This document shows, in pieces, positions 1-8,813 of a DNA stretch of 64,000 nucleotides. The stretch's first letter is position 1. Every line of letters starts with the position of its first letter. Source of the stretch: Ditibartonella choladocola. GTDB lineage: Bacteria > Pseudomonadota > Alphaproteobacteria > Rhizobiales > Rhizobiaceae. The position numbers and the translations under genes are program-made. The notes beneath the pieces were generated by a model, which ran no database searches, was not told the origin of the DNA, and saw only the letters and a list, made by a program, of their open reading frames with translations. Location of the stretch: NCBI RefSeq assembly GCF_002007565.1, contig NZ_CP015625.1, positions 1,488,001 to 1,552,000 on the forward strand, in the 5' to 3' direction.

Positions 1-77
1 TTGTCATTTTAAAACATCACGCCAATATAAGACGTTTATTGACAGGAAACGAAAGTAAAATCGGCTCAAAAAAATAA
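1..77 (+). CDS. plsY: Glycerol-3-phosphate acyltransferase PlsY, C-terminal tail only
   Basis: The frame beginning at base 3 reads 24 residues into a TAA at 75-77, ending HANIRRLLTGNESKIGSKK. This basic tail, with the H-x-N-I-x-R-L-x-x-G-x-E pattern, matches the cytoplasmic C terminus of PlsY, the integral membrane acyltransferase that makes lysophosphatidate from acyl phosphate. The fit is supported by position: plsY directly precedes dprA in many Hyphomicrobiales. Only the tail lies inside the window, so membrane segments and catalytic residues cannot be seen. dprA starts 21 bases downstream, suggesting one transcript. Confidence 0.72.
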   Translation, partial: VILKHHANIRRLLTGNESKIGSKK

Positions 78-98
78 ATAGCGGGAACTTGCAATCCA

Positions 99-1274
99 AT
101 GGAAAAACGTAAAGGGATTACTCTGAACGATGCCCAGCGTCTTAGCTGGTTGCAATTGATACGAAGTGAAAATGTCGGAGCAGTCACCTTTATCAATCTG
201 ATCGAACATTTCGGTTCTGCGTCAAATGCTCTCGCTGCACTTCCTGAATTGAGTATAAAGGGGGGCAAAGGCAAACCTATCCGGATTGCAAGCAGAAAGG
301 ATGCCGAACAGGAACTCGAACGAGCCGAAAAAATAGGTGTACGCTTTGTTGGTGTAGGCGAGCCGGATTACCCGCCTTATTTGCGTGCAGCCGAAACGCC
401 GCCACCACTCGTTGCGATAAAGGGAAATTGCGATTGCTTTTTTTCTCCTTCTGTCGGCGTAGTGGGGTCGCGCAATGCATCGGCGACAGGAAAAAAGCTG
501 ACAACGCTCTTTTGCCAGAAATTGGGAGAAACGGGATTTAAAATCATTTCCGGATTGGCGCGCGGAGTAGATACAGCAGCCCATATTTCAAGTCTTGAAA
601 CCGGTACAATCGCCGTTATGGCCGGCGGTATCGATCATATATATCCACCCGAAAATAACACCCTTTACGAAAAAATATTGGAAAAAGGTGGCGCCATTAT
701 CAGTGAAATGCCAATCGGTGCCCTACCGCGTGCACAGGATTTTCCTCGCCGTAACCGAATCATTGCAGGGTTATCATTGGGAGTTCTGGTTTGTGAAGCA
801 GCGATTCGCTCCGGTTCGCTCATAACGGCGCGAATGGCTGCGGAAATGGGGCGTATCGTGTTTGCAATACCCGGCTCCCCTCTTGATCCCAGAGCGCAAG
901 GCACCAATAATATTATCAAGGAGGGCGCACTTCTCGTTACCCGCCCTGAAGACATTGCCGAAACGCTTCTGCCACTTACAACGTCGAACGAAAACCAAAC
1001 TTCGCTTTTTGCCCCCGTAGACAGTATTGAGGAAACCGATCAAACAAAAATTGATAACACCGAAGCTCGCGATATTGACGCAAATGACAGAGAACGCGAC
1101 GCAATAATAGACGCACTTTCAACAACCCCCATAGACATAGAAACTCTGAGCAATTCCTCAGGTGTGCCGATTGATAAAATCTATCTGATACTCGTCGAAC
1201 TGGATCTGGCAGGAAAGCTCGTCCGCCATAGCGGTGGACTTGTTTCTCTCGCTTTTAACGATTTTCCTCGTTAG
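99..1274 (+). CDS. dprA: DNA processing protein DprA (Smf)
   Basis: A 391-residue DprA/Smf protein, which binds incoming single-stranded DNA and loads RecA during natural transformation and recombination. Residues 10-50 form a helical N-terminal region. The Rossmann-like core carries VGSRNAS at about 122-128, SGLARGVDTAAH at 151-162 and FPRRNRIIAGLS at 215-226, the hallmark DNA-binding segments of the family. After an acidic linker at about 300-340, the last 50 residues resemble the DprA winged-helix domain. It starts 21 bases after the plsY stop and its 3' end overlaps a convergent small gene by 20 bases. Identification is firm; whether this organism is competent cannot be told from here. 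Confidence 0.96.
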   Translation: MEKRKGITLNDAQRLSWLQLIRSENVGAVTFINLIEHFGSASNALAALPELSIKGGKGKPIRIASRKDAEQELERAEKIGVRFVGVGEPDYPPYLRAAETPPPLVAIKGNCDCFFSPSVGVVGSRNASATGKKLTTLFCQKLGETGFKIISGLARGVDTAAHISSLETGTIAVMAGGIDHIYPPENNTLYEKILEKGGAIISEMPIGALPRAQDFPRRNRIIAGLSLGVLVCEAAIRSGSLITARMAAEMGRIVFAIPGSPLDPRAQGTNNIIKEGALLVTRPEDIAETLLPLTTSNENQTSLFAPVDSIEETDQTKIDNTEARDIDANDRERDAIIDALSTTPIDIETLSNSSGVPIDKIYLILVELDLAGKLVRHSGGLVSLAFNDFPR

Positions 1275-1422
1275 AATCATTGTTCAAGATGTTTTGCCCC
1301 TCTTTGGCGGCCAATTCCAGAAGATAAGCCAGAAAGGGCGAATTGGCTTTCATCGCCATTATTGTCATTTGTCTGGACATATCGGTAATATATCCGATAA
1401 TTTTCGTGCTGTCTGACGGCAT
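1255..1422 (-). CDS. Conserved small hypothetical protein (55 aa)
   Basis: A 55-residue protein, MPSDSTKIIGYI..., rich in Met and Ala and predicted to be helical, with a hydrophobic stretch SPFLAYLLELAAKEG and an acidic-polar tail. The start at 1420-1422 is chosen because AAGGAGAG lies just upstream on the minus strand; a longer open frame up to 1491 lacks such support. It is convergent with dprA and shares the last 20 bases of it. I recall similarly sized unknown proteins near dprA/topA in related genomes, but no function is known to me. It has no signal peptide or true membrane helix. Confidence 0.62.
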   Translation of the reverse strand: MPSDSTKIIGYITDMSRQMTIMAMKANSPFLAYLLELAAKEGQNILNNDSNEENR

Positions 1423-1423
1423 C

Positions 1424-1434
1424 CCTCTCTCCTT
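1424..1434 (-). promoter_or_regulatory. Shine-Dalgarno of the small gene opposite dprA
   Basis: The minus strand reads AAGGAGAGAGGG directly before the ATG at 1422. This strong ribosome-binding site is the main reason for calling the 55-residue frame a gene and for placing its start here. Confidence 0.6.
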
Positions 1435-1662
1435 ATATAAATCCTCCCGTTTCTTATATAAATGGAGTAGACAATAAACGTTCAGGATCAAACAGGATTT
1501 AGCAACAATGGTTAGTTAGCTTAGCGATAATAACGTGTATTTTTATTGTGTGCAATCATTAGTTGCATACAGGTTTTTTTTTCATTTAGCCTTGACCAAT
1601 GGTGTTCAGCCGTTCAATTGAGGAACAGGAAAAATCATCGGTTGAGGGAAACGGATATTATT

Positions 1663-4308
1663 ATGGATGTTGTCGTCGTAGAATCACCGGCAAAAGCTAA
1701 AACGATCAATAAATATCTAGGGCCCGATTACAAAGTTCTGGCATCATTCGGGCATGTACGCGATCTTCCTGCAAAAGACGGATCGGTATTGCCGGACGAA
1801 GATTTTGCAATGAAATGGGATACCAGCCCGACCGGTGCCAAAAGACTTGCCGAAATATCCAAGGCACTAAAGGATGCCGACGGTCTTATTCTCGCAACCG
1901 ACCCTGACCGTGAAGGTGAAGCCATCTCGTGGCATGTACTTGACGTTTTGCAGCATAAAAAACTGTTAAAAGGTAAACCTGTCAAACGGGTGGTTTTTAA
2001 TGCGATTACCAAACACGCGGTGCTGGAAGCAATGGCTCATCCGCGTTCGATTGATATTCCGCTCGTTGATGCTTATTTGGCGCGACGGGCTCTCGACTAT
2101 CTTGTAGGATTTACTCTTTCTCCGGTACTCTGGCGTAAACTACCCGGTGCCCGTTCTGCCGGTCGTGTCCAATCGGTGGCTTTGCGTCTTGTTTGTGACC
2201 GCGAGTCGGAAATTGAACGTTTCCAACGTGAAGATTATTGGTCGATAGAAGCAAAGCTTGCTACCAAAGCTGACGACAGCTTTCTGGCAAAACTCGTTGC
2301 ATTCAATCAGAAAAAACTTGGTAAACTTGATATAAAAAGTTTTGAACAGGCAGAAAACATCCGTAAAATGTTGGACGGTGCCGATTTCAGAACAATAAGT
2401 GTCGAAGCAAAACCGACAAAACGCAATCCTGTCCCGCCATTTACCACATCGACGCTACAACAGGCAGCATCCTCCAAACTCGGTTTTTCTGCCTCACGTA
2501 CAATGCAAGTTGCCCAAAAGCTCTATGAAGGTATTGATATAGGAGGCGAGACAACCGGTCTCATTACTTATATGCGTACCGATGGCGTTCAAATTGCGCC
2601 TGAAGCAATCGAAGCTGCAAGAAAAGCAATTCACGGGATGTTCGGCGCAAATTATGTGCCTGACAAACCACGTTTCTATTCAACAAAAGCTAAAAATGCC
2701 CAGGAAGCCCACGAAGCCATTCGCCCCACCGACTTCATGCGCAAACCCGATGACGTAAAAAAATATCTCGATAGCGACCAGTTCAAACTTTACGAACTCG
2801 TTTGGAAACGGGCTATTTCCAGTCAAATGAAGCCGGCCGATATTGAACGCACAACTGTAGAAATTGAAGCGATAAAAGGTTCCGATCATGCAAATCTGAG
2901 AGCCGTCGGTTCGGTAATCACATTTGACGGTTTTATTGCTGCCTATTCCGATCAAAAAGATGACGACACGACGGAGAGTGAAGATTCCATAAGGCTGCCA
3001 AAGATGGAAGCCGATGAGAAATTGAAAAAGCTTGGTATTGAGGCTCTCAAACACACGACCGAGCCACCTGCCCGCTATTCGGAAGCAACACTCATCAAAA
3101 AGCTTGAAGAACTCGGAATTGGTCGCCCATCCACTTATGCATCAACACTCGCTACACTTCGCGACCGCGATTATGTAACGATTGAAAAACGCAAGCTCGT
3201 ACCGCAGGCAAAAGGGCGTATTGTCACCGCTTTTCTTGAAAATTTCTTCAACCGTTATGTAGAATACGACTTTACCGCCGATCTCGAAGAAAAGCTTGAT
3301 CTTATTTCGGATGGAAAACTGTCCTGGAAACAGGTATTGCGGGAATTCTGGGATGCCTTCAACGCTTCGGTAGCCGACATCAAGGAATTGCGCGTGAGCA
3401 ATGTTCTTGATGTGTTGAATGACGCGCTGGCTCCGCTTGCATTTCCACCTCGCGAAGACGGTAGCGATCCACGTTCCTGCCCGCTTTGTCATGAAGGCCG
3501 GCTATCCCTCAAACTTGGTCGTTATGGTGCATTCGTCGGCTGTTCCAACTATCCCGAATGTAAATATACAAGACAATTGGGAAGCGAAGACGTGGGCGAT
3601 GGCGAAGCACAGCAGGCGGACGGGCCGACAATACTCGGAAAAAATCCTGAAAATGGTGAAGATGTCGTTCTTAAAATCGGGCGTTTCGGTCCTTATGTGG
3701 AATGTAAACATGGTGAAGAACTGAAGCGTGCAGGCCTTCCTAAAAGTTGGTCGCCAAACGAGATGAACCTTGAAAAGGCACTGGCACTTTTGTCCTTGCC
3801 GCGTGAAGTCGGGTTACATCCGGAAACCGGCAAACCGATCATGGCTTCCATCGGTAGATATGGGCCTTATGTCTCGCACGATGGTCAATATGCCAATCTC
3901 GAAACACCTGAAGAGGTGTTCGACATCGGCATCAATAGAGCCGTAACCGTTCTTGCAGAAAAACAGGCACGTGGCAGCTCACGCCGCAGTGCAACACCGA
4001 AAGCTATTGCAACTCTCGGACAGCATCCGGAAGGGGGCGATGTGACGGTGCGTGACGGCCGTTATGGGCCTTATGTCAACTGGGGCAAGATCAACGCAAC
4101 TTTGCCCAAGGGGCAGGATCCCGCGTCCGTCACGCTGGAAGAAGCTTTGGAGCTGATTTCAAAAAAAGCCGACGCTCCCAAAAAAGGCCGCAAAGCAGCG
4201 GTAAAGAAAACCGCAACAAAAACCGCGACAGCCAAAAAAACTGTTGCAAAAAAAACGGCAACAAAAAAAGCCGCAACCAAAAAGACAACTTCCAAAAAAG
4301 CCGATTAA
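1663..4308 (+). CDS. topA: DNA topoisomerase I (type IA)
   Basis: An 881-residue type IA topoisomerase that relaxes negative supercoils through a 5'-phosphotyrosine intermediate. The start is set at ATG 1663 because VVVESPAKAKTINKYLG, the first Toprim motif, follows at once; in-frame sequence upstream to 1546 is not family-like. ATDPDREGEAISWH supplies the acidic Toprim residues. The catalytic Tyr is residue 303 in ITYMRTDG. A C-terminal zinc-ribbon-like CPLC...C-x5-C begins near residue 606 and is followed by several Toprim-associated repeats, each with a GRYGPYV-like core. The last 45 residues are a Lys/Ala/Thr-rich tail, common in alphaproteobacterial TopA. rnr follows after 24 bases. Confidence 0.97.
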   Translation: MDVVVVESPAKAKTINKYLGPDYKVLASFGHVRDLPAKDGSVLPDEDFAMKWDTSPTGAKRLAEISKALKDADGLILATDPDREGEAISWHVLDVLQHKKLLKGKPVKRVVFNAITKHAVLEAMAHPRSIDIPLVDAYLARRALDYLVGFTLSPVLWRKLPGARSAGRVQSVALRLVCDRESEIERFQREDYWSIEAKLATKADDSFLAKLVAFNQKKLGKLDIKSFEQAENIRKMLDGADFRTISVEAKPTKRNPVPPFTTSTLQQAASSKLGFSASRTMQVAQKLYEGIDIGGETTGLITYMRTDGVQIAPEAIEAARKAIHGMFGANYVPDKPRFYSTKAKNAQEAHEAIRPTDFMRKPDDVKKYLDSDQFKLYELVWKRAISSQMKPADIERTTVEIEAIKGSDHANLRAVGSVITFDGFIAAYSDQKDDDTTESEDSIRLPKMEADEKLKKLGIEALKHTTEPPARYSEATLIKKLEELGIGRPSTYASTLATLRDRDYVTIEKRKLVPQAKGRIVTAFLENFFNRYVEYDFTADLEEKLDLISDGKLSWKQVLREFWDAFNASVADIKELRVSNVLDVLNDALAPLAFPPREDGSDPRSCPLCHEGRLSLKLGRYGAFVGCSNYPECKYTRQLGSEDVGDGEAQQADGPTILGKNPENGEDVVLKIGRFGPYVECKHGEELKRAGLPKSWSPNEMNLEKALALLSLPREVGLHPETGKPIMASIGRYGPYVSHDGQYANLETPEEVFDIGINRAVTVLAEKQARGSSRRSATPKAIATLGQHPEGGDVTVRDGRYGPYVNWGKINATLPKGQDPASVTLEEALELISKKADAPKKGRKAAVKKTATKTATAKKTVAKKTATKKAATKKTTSKKAD

Positions 4309-4332
4309 CCCGTTAAACGGGATGGAAAATGA

Positions 4333-6597
4333 ATGATGAAGAAACATCCCGATAACAGGAAAATTTCGCATTTACCGACAAAGAATGACATTCTCGCTTT
4401 TATCGAAGAAAATCCGAATTTGTCGGGAAAACGCGAATTGGCCAAAGCGTTCAACCTTAAAGGCGACGCACGAATTTGGCTGAAAGATCTGTTGCGCGAA
4501 CTCAAGAGCGAAGGCGTAGTTTCAAAACAAAGAAAGAAAATTGTTCCAAAACACGCCCTTCCGCCAGTGGCCGTACTCGACATCAAAGGTCGCGACCGTG
4601 ATGGCGGTTTTATTGCAGAACCCGCGGAATGGGAGGGCGAAGATGCCCCGCTTGTCGCTCTTCATCCGGCTCGACACACAAAAGGACCGGCAATCGGTGT
4701 TGGCGACAGAATTCTCGCCAAAATATTCCGTAACAAAAGACCGGAAGGTCCCGCTTATACCGGCCGTGCGATCAAGCGAATCGAGCGGCAGGAACTGACC
4801 ACCATGGGAGTGCTTCGCAATATCGGAAACGGCAAATGGCGTCTCGAACCGATTGATCGTAAAGCACATGAAGTTGCTATCGATTTACCCCCCGATAGCG
4901 AAGCGAAAGCCGGTGACCTCGTAGAGGTCGAGATTGGTCGCGACAAGCATTACGGTTTGAAACGCGGTGTCGTCAAAAATATTCTTGGCAGTGTCGAAAG
5001 CGAAAAAGCTTTGTCCATGATTGCGATTATATCGCATGACATACCCTATGTTTTTCCCGAACGTGTTCTCGAAGAAGCCGATGAAGCCAAACCCGCAACA
5101 ATGGATAATCGTGAAGATTGGCGCGATCTTCCTTTTGTTACGATCGATCCGGAAGATGCAAAAGATCATGATGATGCTGTTTGCGCTGGAATGGACACTT
5201 CGGAAGATAACAAAGGCGGTGCAATTGTAACTGTTGCTATTGCCGATGTCGGCTATTATGTGCGTCCTGACAGTGCATTGGACAAAGAAGCTTTAAAACG
5301 CGGAAATTCCGTTTATTTCCCCGACCGGGTCGTTCCGATGTTACCGGAACATATCTCCAACAATCTCTGTTCTTTACGTGAAGGAGAAGATCGTCCGGCC
5401 ATGGCTGTCCGTATGATTTTTGACGATCAGGGGAAAAAGCGAAGCCATAGTTTTCACCGTATTATGATGCGCTCTAGCGCCAAACTTTCCTATCAACAAA
5501 CGCAAAGAGCCATTGATGGAAAGCCGGATGAAAAGACGGCTCCGATACTCGAAAATATATTGAGGCCATTGTGGGCGGCTTATGAATTATTGAAAAAAGC
5601 CCGTGACGAACGCCAACCGCTCGAACTTGACCTACCCGAACGGAAAATTATTCTTGATGAAACCGGACGCATTCGCGACGTTATTATACCGCCGCGACTT
5701 GATGCCCATAAGCTCATTGAAGAATTTATGATTCTGGCAAATGTATCGGCTGCCGAAACGCTCAAATCGAAACATCAGCCACTTATTTATCGTATTCATG
5801 ACCAACCTTCACTGGCAAAACAGGAAGGATTAAGAGAATTTTTGCACTCGCTCGGACTGTCACTGTCCCGTAGCGCGGAGCTGACGCCGGAACGCTTCAA
5901 CAAAATACTTGAACGTGTAAAAGACACAGATCAGCAGGAACTCGTTAATCAGGTCATATTGCGTACGCAATCGCAAGCCGAATATGCACCTGAAAACATC
6001 GGTCATTTTGGCCTTAATTTGCGTAACTACGCTCATTTCACCTCGCCTATCCGCCGTTATGCAGATTTGATCGTTCATCGCGCATTGATTAAATCGCTCA
6101 AGCTCGGCAATGACGGCTTAACGGATGAAGAAGAAAAAAATCTTGATGAAATCGCAGTAGCAATTTCTCTGACAGAGCGGCGTGCAATGGCGGCAGAACG
6201 TGAAACAATCGACCGGCTGGTCGCCCATTTTCTGGCTGATAAAATTGGTGCCGAATTCAGCGGGCGTGTTGCCGGTGTCACAAAATCCGGTTTGTTCATT
6301 TCGCTTGACCGTTTGGGAGCCGACGGCTTCACGCCTATTTCGTCTCTTTCTACAGACTATTATATTTATGACGAAGCACGCCACGCGCTGATCGGCGAAA
6401 GAAGCCACAAAGGCTATCAATTGGGAGATAGTGTCAATGTGAGGTTGATCGAAGCCCAGCCGATTGCAGGTGCTTTGCGCTTTGAAATGTTAAGTCCGGC
6501 GCGACCGCTACCATTTTCACCGGTTTCCCATCATAAAAGCAAAACAGGGATGCGTCGTTTCAATCGTTCGGCTCGAAAAGGGCGTGGTTCTGCCTAA
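4333..6597 (+). CDS. rnr: Ribonuclease R
   Basis: A 754-residue RNase II/R family 3'-5' exoribonuclease, active on structured RNA. An N-terminal helix-turn-helix-like region (about 10-70) and a cold-shock-like OB domain precede the RNB catalytic domain. The acidic cluster DPEDAKDHDDAV at about 271-282 provides the Mg-binding aspartates; GNSVYFPDRVVPMLPE and NYAHFTSPIRRYADL are further family signatures. An S1 domain follows at about 635-720 (FSGRVAGVTKSGLFI), then a basic tail ending SARKGRGSA. The start is a tandem ATG ATG. It sits 24 bases after topA in what looks like one operon, an arrangement known from Hyphomicrobiales. Confidence 0.96.
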   Translation: MMKKHPDNRKISHLPTKNDILAFIEENPNLSGKRELAKAFNLKGDARIWLKDLLRELKSEGVVSKQRKKIVPKHALPPVAVLDIKGRDRDGGFIAEPAEWEGEDAPLVALHPARHTKGPAIGVGDRILAKIFRNKRPEGPAYTGRAIKRIERQELTTMGVLRNIGNGKWRLEPIDRKAHEVAIDLPPDSEAKAGDLVEVEIGRDKHYGLKRGVVKNILGSVESEKALSMIAIISHDIPYVFPERVLEEADEAKPATMDNREDWRDLPFVTIDPEDAKDHDDAVCAGMDTSEDNKGGAIVTVAIADVGYYVRPDSALDKEALKRGNSVYFPDRVVPMLPEHISNNLCSLREGEDRPAMAVRMIFDDQGKKRSHSFHRIMMRSSAKLSYQQTQRAIDGKPDEKTAPILENILRPLWAAYELLKKARDERQPLELDLPERKIILDETGRIRDVIIPPRLDAHKLIEEFMILANVSAAETLKSKHQPLIYRIHDQPSLAKQEGLREFLHSLGLSLSRSAELTPERFNKILERVKDTDQQELVNQVILRTQSQAEYAPENIGHFGLNLRNYAHFTSPIRRYADLIVHRALIKSLKLGNDGLTDEEEKNLDEIAVAISLTERRAMAAERETIDRLVAHFLADKIGAEFSGRVAGVTKSGLFISLDRLGADGFTPISSLSTDYYIYDEARHALIGERSHKGYQLGDSVNVRLIEAQPIAGALRFEMLSPARPLPFSPVSHHKSKTGMRRFNRSARKGRGSA

Positions 6598-6900
6598 TCT
6601 GTTATCTATACGATTAAACAAATTTGGTAATCGGGAACGGAACATTAACGATCGTTTTTCCCGCATGAATCGGGTTCAAGTTTGTTGACTGTTTAAACGG
6701 ATACCAGAATTGAAGTCGGCAATTTGACTTGCAGGGATAGAGCAGGTAAATAATTGAACTTTAGAACGATGATAATAAATTGATTAAAGTAACAAGGGTT
6801 TTATTGTCTTTATTTAATATTAAATTCCGTTCAGCCGTTTTTTAGCCTGAAGCAAGTTTATTACCGGAATTTTTTCCAGGAGATAACAAGTTAGTTTAAT
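6598..6900. other. Intergenic spacer between rnr and the MFS gene
   Basis: A 303-base spacer without a convincing gene. It is AT-rich towards the 3' side and contains an AGGAG at 6878-6882. That is 18 bases before the MFS start codon, too far for an ordinary ribosome-binding site, and a TAG at 6892-6894 blocks any in-frame upstream start. I see no clear terminator or RNA structure. Confidence 0.5.
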
Positions 6901-8073
6901 ATGCAACCTAGTGTATCCCCAAGAAATAAAAAGCCCTGGCGCGCGATTATTGCTGCCACGGCAACGATTGGAGCAGTCGGCGTTGCTTTAGGCTTGGGGA
7001 CACAGCTTATTTCCATCCTTATGGCTGCACGGGGTTTTTCCAGTAGTGTTATTGGCTATAGCGGTACCGTTGGCGGTGTCGCTACAATTATCGCGGCTGT
7101 TTTTACGGCTCCTATTGCAAAGAAAATCGGCGTTGCGCGTTCAATTCTGACTATGATGGCTGTCGGATGCGCAAGCTTTTTAGGATTTTATTATTTTGAT
7201 TCTATTGTTATCTGGTTTGTGTTGCGCTTCACTTTGCACTTTGCCATCACAGTGATGTTTGTACTGTCCGAATTTTGGGTCAACAGCTCGGCTCCACCGG
7301 CAAAACGTGGCACTATTCTGGCAATTTACGCAATTACACTTGGTCTTGGCTTTACCATTGGCCCCACCCTTCTCGCTTATGTCGGAAGTCAGGGATTTGC
7401 ACCGTTCGGTACGGCTTGTTTTCTGATTGCCATTGCTGCACTCCCGATCATTGTTGCATGGAATTTAAGTCCACAATTCAAAGACAGCGACCATGTCGCA
7501 TTTTTCCATTATATCTTTGCTGTCCCCAGTTCTACCATGGCTGTTCTCGTTTACGGCGCCATACAGATGGGTGCTTTAACACTCATTACGCCATTCAGTC
7601 TGAATTTGGGTTATAGCGAAAGCGAAGCCGCCAAGTTTATGTCGGTTTTAGCGTTGGGAAATGTACTGCTTCTGATACCGATCGGCATGATTAGCGACTT
7701 CGTTACAGACAGACGTTATCCTTTAACAGGATGTGCAATTATCGGCTTGTCGGGAACCTTGTTGATTCCGTTGATCGCTCAAACCAAATGGCTGTTGACA
7801 CTTGATCTTTTTGTTCTTGGCGGTGTCTCTGCCGGACTTTATACAATCGGGCTTGCACAATTGGGATCACGCCTCAAAGGATTCGAGCTTGCTGCCGCCA
7901 ATTCGGCGTTTATTTTCTGCTATGGCATCGGAATGCTGGTAGGGCCAACAGCAATCGGTAAAGCCATGGATATTTTCCCGCCCTTCGGCTTTTCAGACAC
8001 AATGGCTACATTTTTCGGACTTTATATCATTTTAGTCGTCACTAGAGTGGTGTTAAAGCTAATCCGCTCTTGA
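6901..8073 (+). CDS. MFS transporter, substrate unknown
   Basis: A 390-residue polytopic protein with about 12 hydrophobic segments in two six-helix halves, typical of the major facilitator superfamily. The loop between helices 2 and 3 has the weak motif APIAKKIGVARS, and a central loop (about 195-205) is the most polar part. The second half shows GMISDFVTDRRYPLTG, an inverted MFS loop motif. It is probably a drug or metabolite exporter in the inner membrane, but nothing in the sequence fixes the substrate. The ATG at 6901 lacks a nearby Shine-Dalgarno. It lies between rnr and rpmG on the same strand. Confidence 0.85.
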   Translation: MQPSVSPRNKKPWRAIIAATATIGAVGVALGLGTQLISILMAARGFSSSVIGYSGTVGGVATIIAAVFTAPIAKKIGVARSILTMMAVGCASFLGFYYFDSIVIWFVLRFTLHFAITVMFVLSEFWVNSSAPPAKRGTILAIYAITLGLGFTIGPTLLAYVGSQGFAPFGTACFLIAIAALPIIVAWNLSPQFKDSDHVAFFHYIFAVPSSTMAVLVYGAIQMGALTLITPFSLNLGYSESEAAKFMSVLALGNVLLLIPIGMISDFVTDRRYPLTGCAIIGLSGTLLIPLIAQTKWLLTLDLFVLGGVSAGLYTIGLAQLGSRLKGFELAAANSAFIFCYGIGMLVGPTAIGKAMDIFPPFGFSDTMATFFGLYIILVVTRVVLKLIRS

Positions 8074-8178
8074 CTTTTTGTAGAACATCCTTAGTGTCGC
8101 GGCAAAATCCACTTCTATCGGAATACTGCTTCCGGTATGAAGGTGGTGAATTTATGTTCAGGAACAGGATCCTTAATT

Positions 8179-8346
8179 ATGGCTAAAGCAGCATCCATTA
8201 AAATCAAGCTTTTGTCGACTGCAGATACCGGTTTTTTCTATGTTACAAAGAAAAATAGCCGCACAATGACAGAGAAAATGACAAAACGTAAATACGACCC
8301 GATTGCAAAAAAGCATGTCGAGTTCAAGGAAACAAAAATCAAGTAA
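8179..8346 (+). CDS. rpmG: Large ribosomal subunit protein bL33
   Basis: A 55-residue basic protein, [20 protein letters not shown]..., matching the zinc-independent (Cys-less) form of L33, a 50S subunit protein near the E site. The typical YVTKKNSR and [12 protein letters not shown] segments are present. The ATG at 8179 follows an AGGA at a good distance; an in-frame ATG at 8137 would add residues foreign to the family. A strong terminator follows at 8355-8398. Length and sequence are exactly as expected. Confidence 0.97.
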   Translation: MAKAASIKIKLLSTADTGFFYVTKKNSRTMTEKMTKRKYDPIAKKHVEFKETKIK

Positions 8347-8354
8347 TTCGTTTT

Positions 8355-8398
8355 CAAGAAAAAGGCCGTTTCTGTTATTGGAAACGGCCTTTTTCTTG
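8355..8398 (+). terminator. Rho-independent terminator after rpmG
   Basis: A perfect 18-base inverted repeat, 8355-8372 against 8381-8398, with the 8-base loop TGTTATTG. The GC core GGCCGTTTC/GAAACGGCC is flanked by an A-run on the left and a T-run on the right, so it could work in both directions. Confidence 0.9.
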
Positions 8399-8813
8399 AC
8401 CCTTTCAGAGAGCCAAAATATTATTGGCGTCGGCCGCTTACCCTGCCGGATTTTTTTGAAATCCGTTTTTTCAAACCGGATAGTGGGTCTTTTGCATTGA
8501 GCAACAAGACTCATGTAAAATTTTCGTTTACATTCGCCTATAAATTCCACAGATGAGAAGGTCGGAATTTCTCGTGCCGAAAACTCACTCCGCCAGTTAT
8601 GTGTAATTTTTTCTAACACCGGTATTTCAGATTAAAAGCACTTTTGGCCAAAAGGATTGATTTCTGGAACGCTAATAGTGCCGGAACCTGTCGGATAAAA
8701 ACGCAGTATTACCGGTATTACCTGTCACCAATTGCAATACGCGGCTTTCACAAGTGGATTAGAGCGCCGGAAAAAGCGAAAAAACGCGTAAAATCAGACA
8801 AACCCTTTATTTT
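8399..8813. other. Intergenic region between rpmG terminator and ldt gene
   Basis: About 415 bases with no supported gene. The open frames across it are not protein-like and run antisense through the terminator. Some short inverted segments (ACCGGTATTA region near 8690-8740) occur but do not make a clear terminator for the convergent gene ending at 8814. Confidence 0.45.

Noticed and set aside
8173-8619. 148-codon minus-strand open frame opposite rpmG
   Set aside because: It runs antisense through rpmG and its terminator; composition and sequence are not protein-like.
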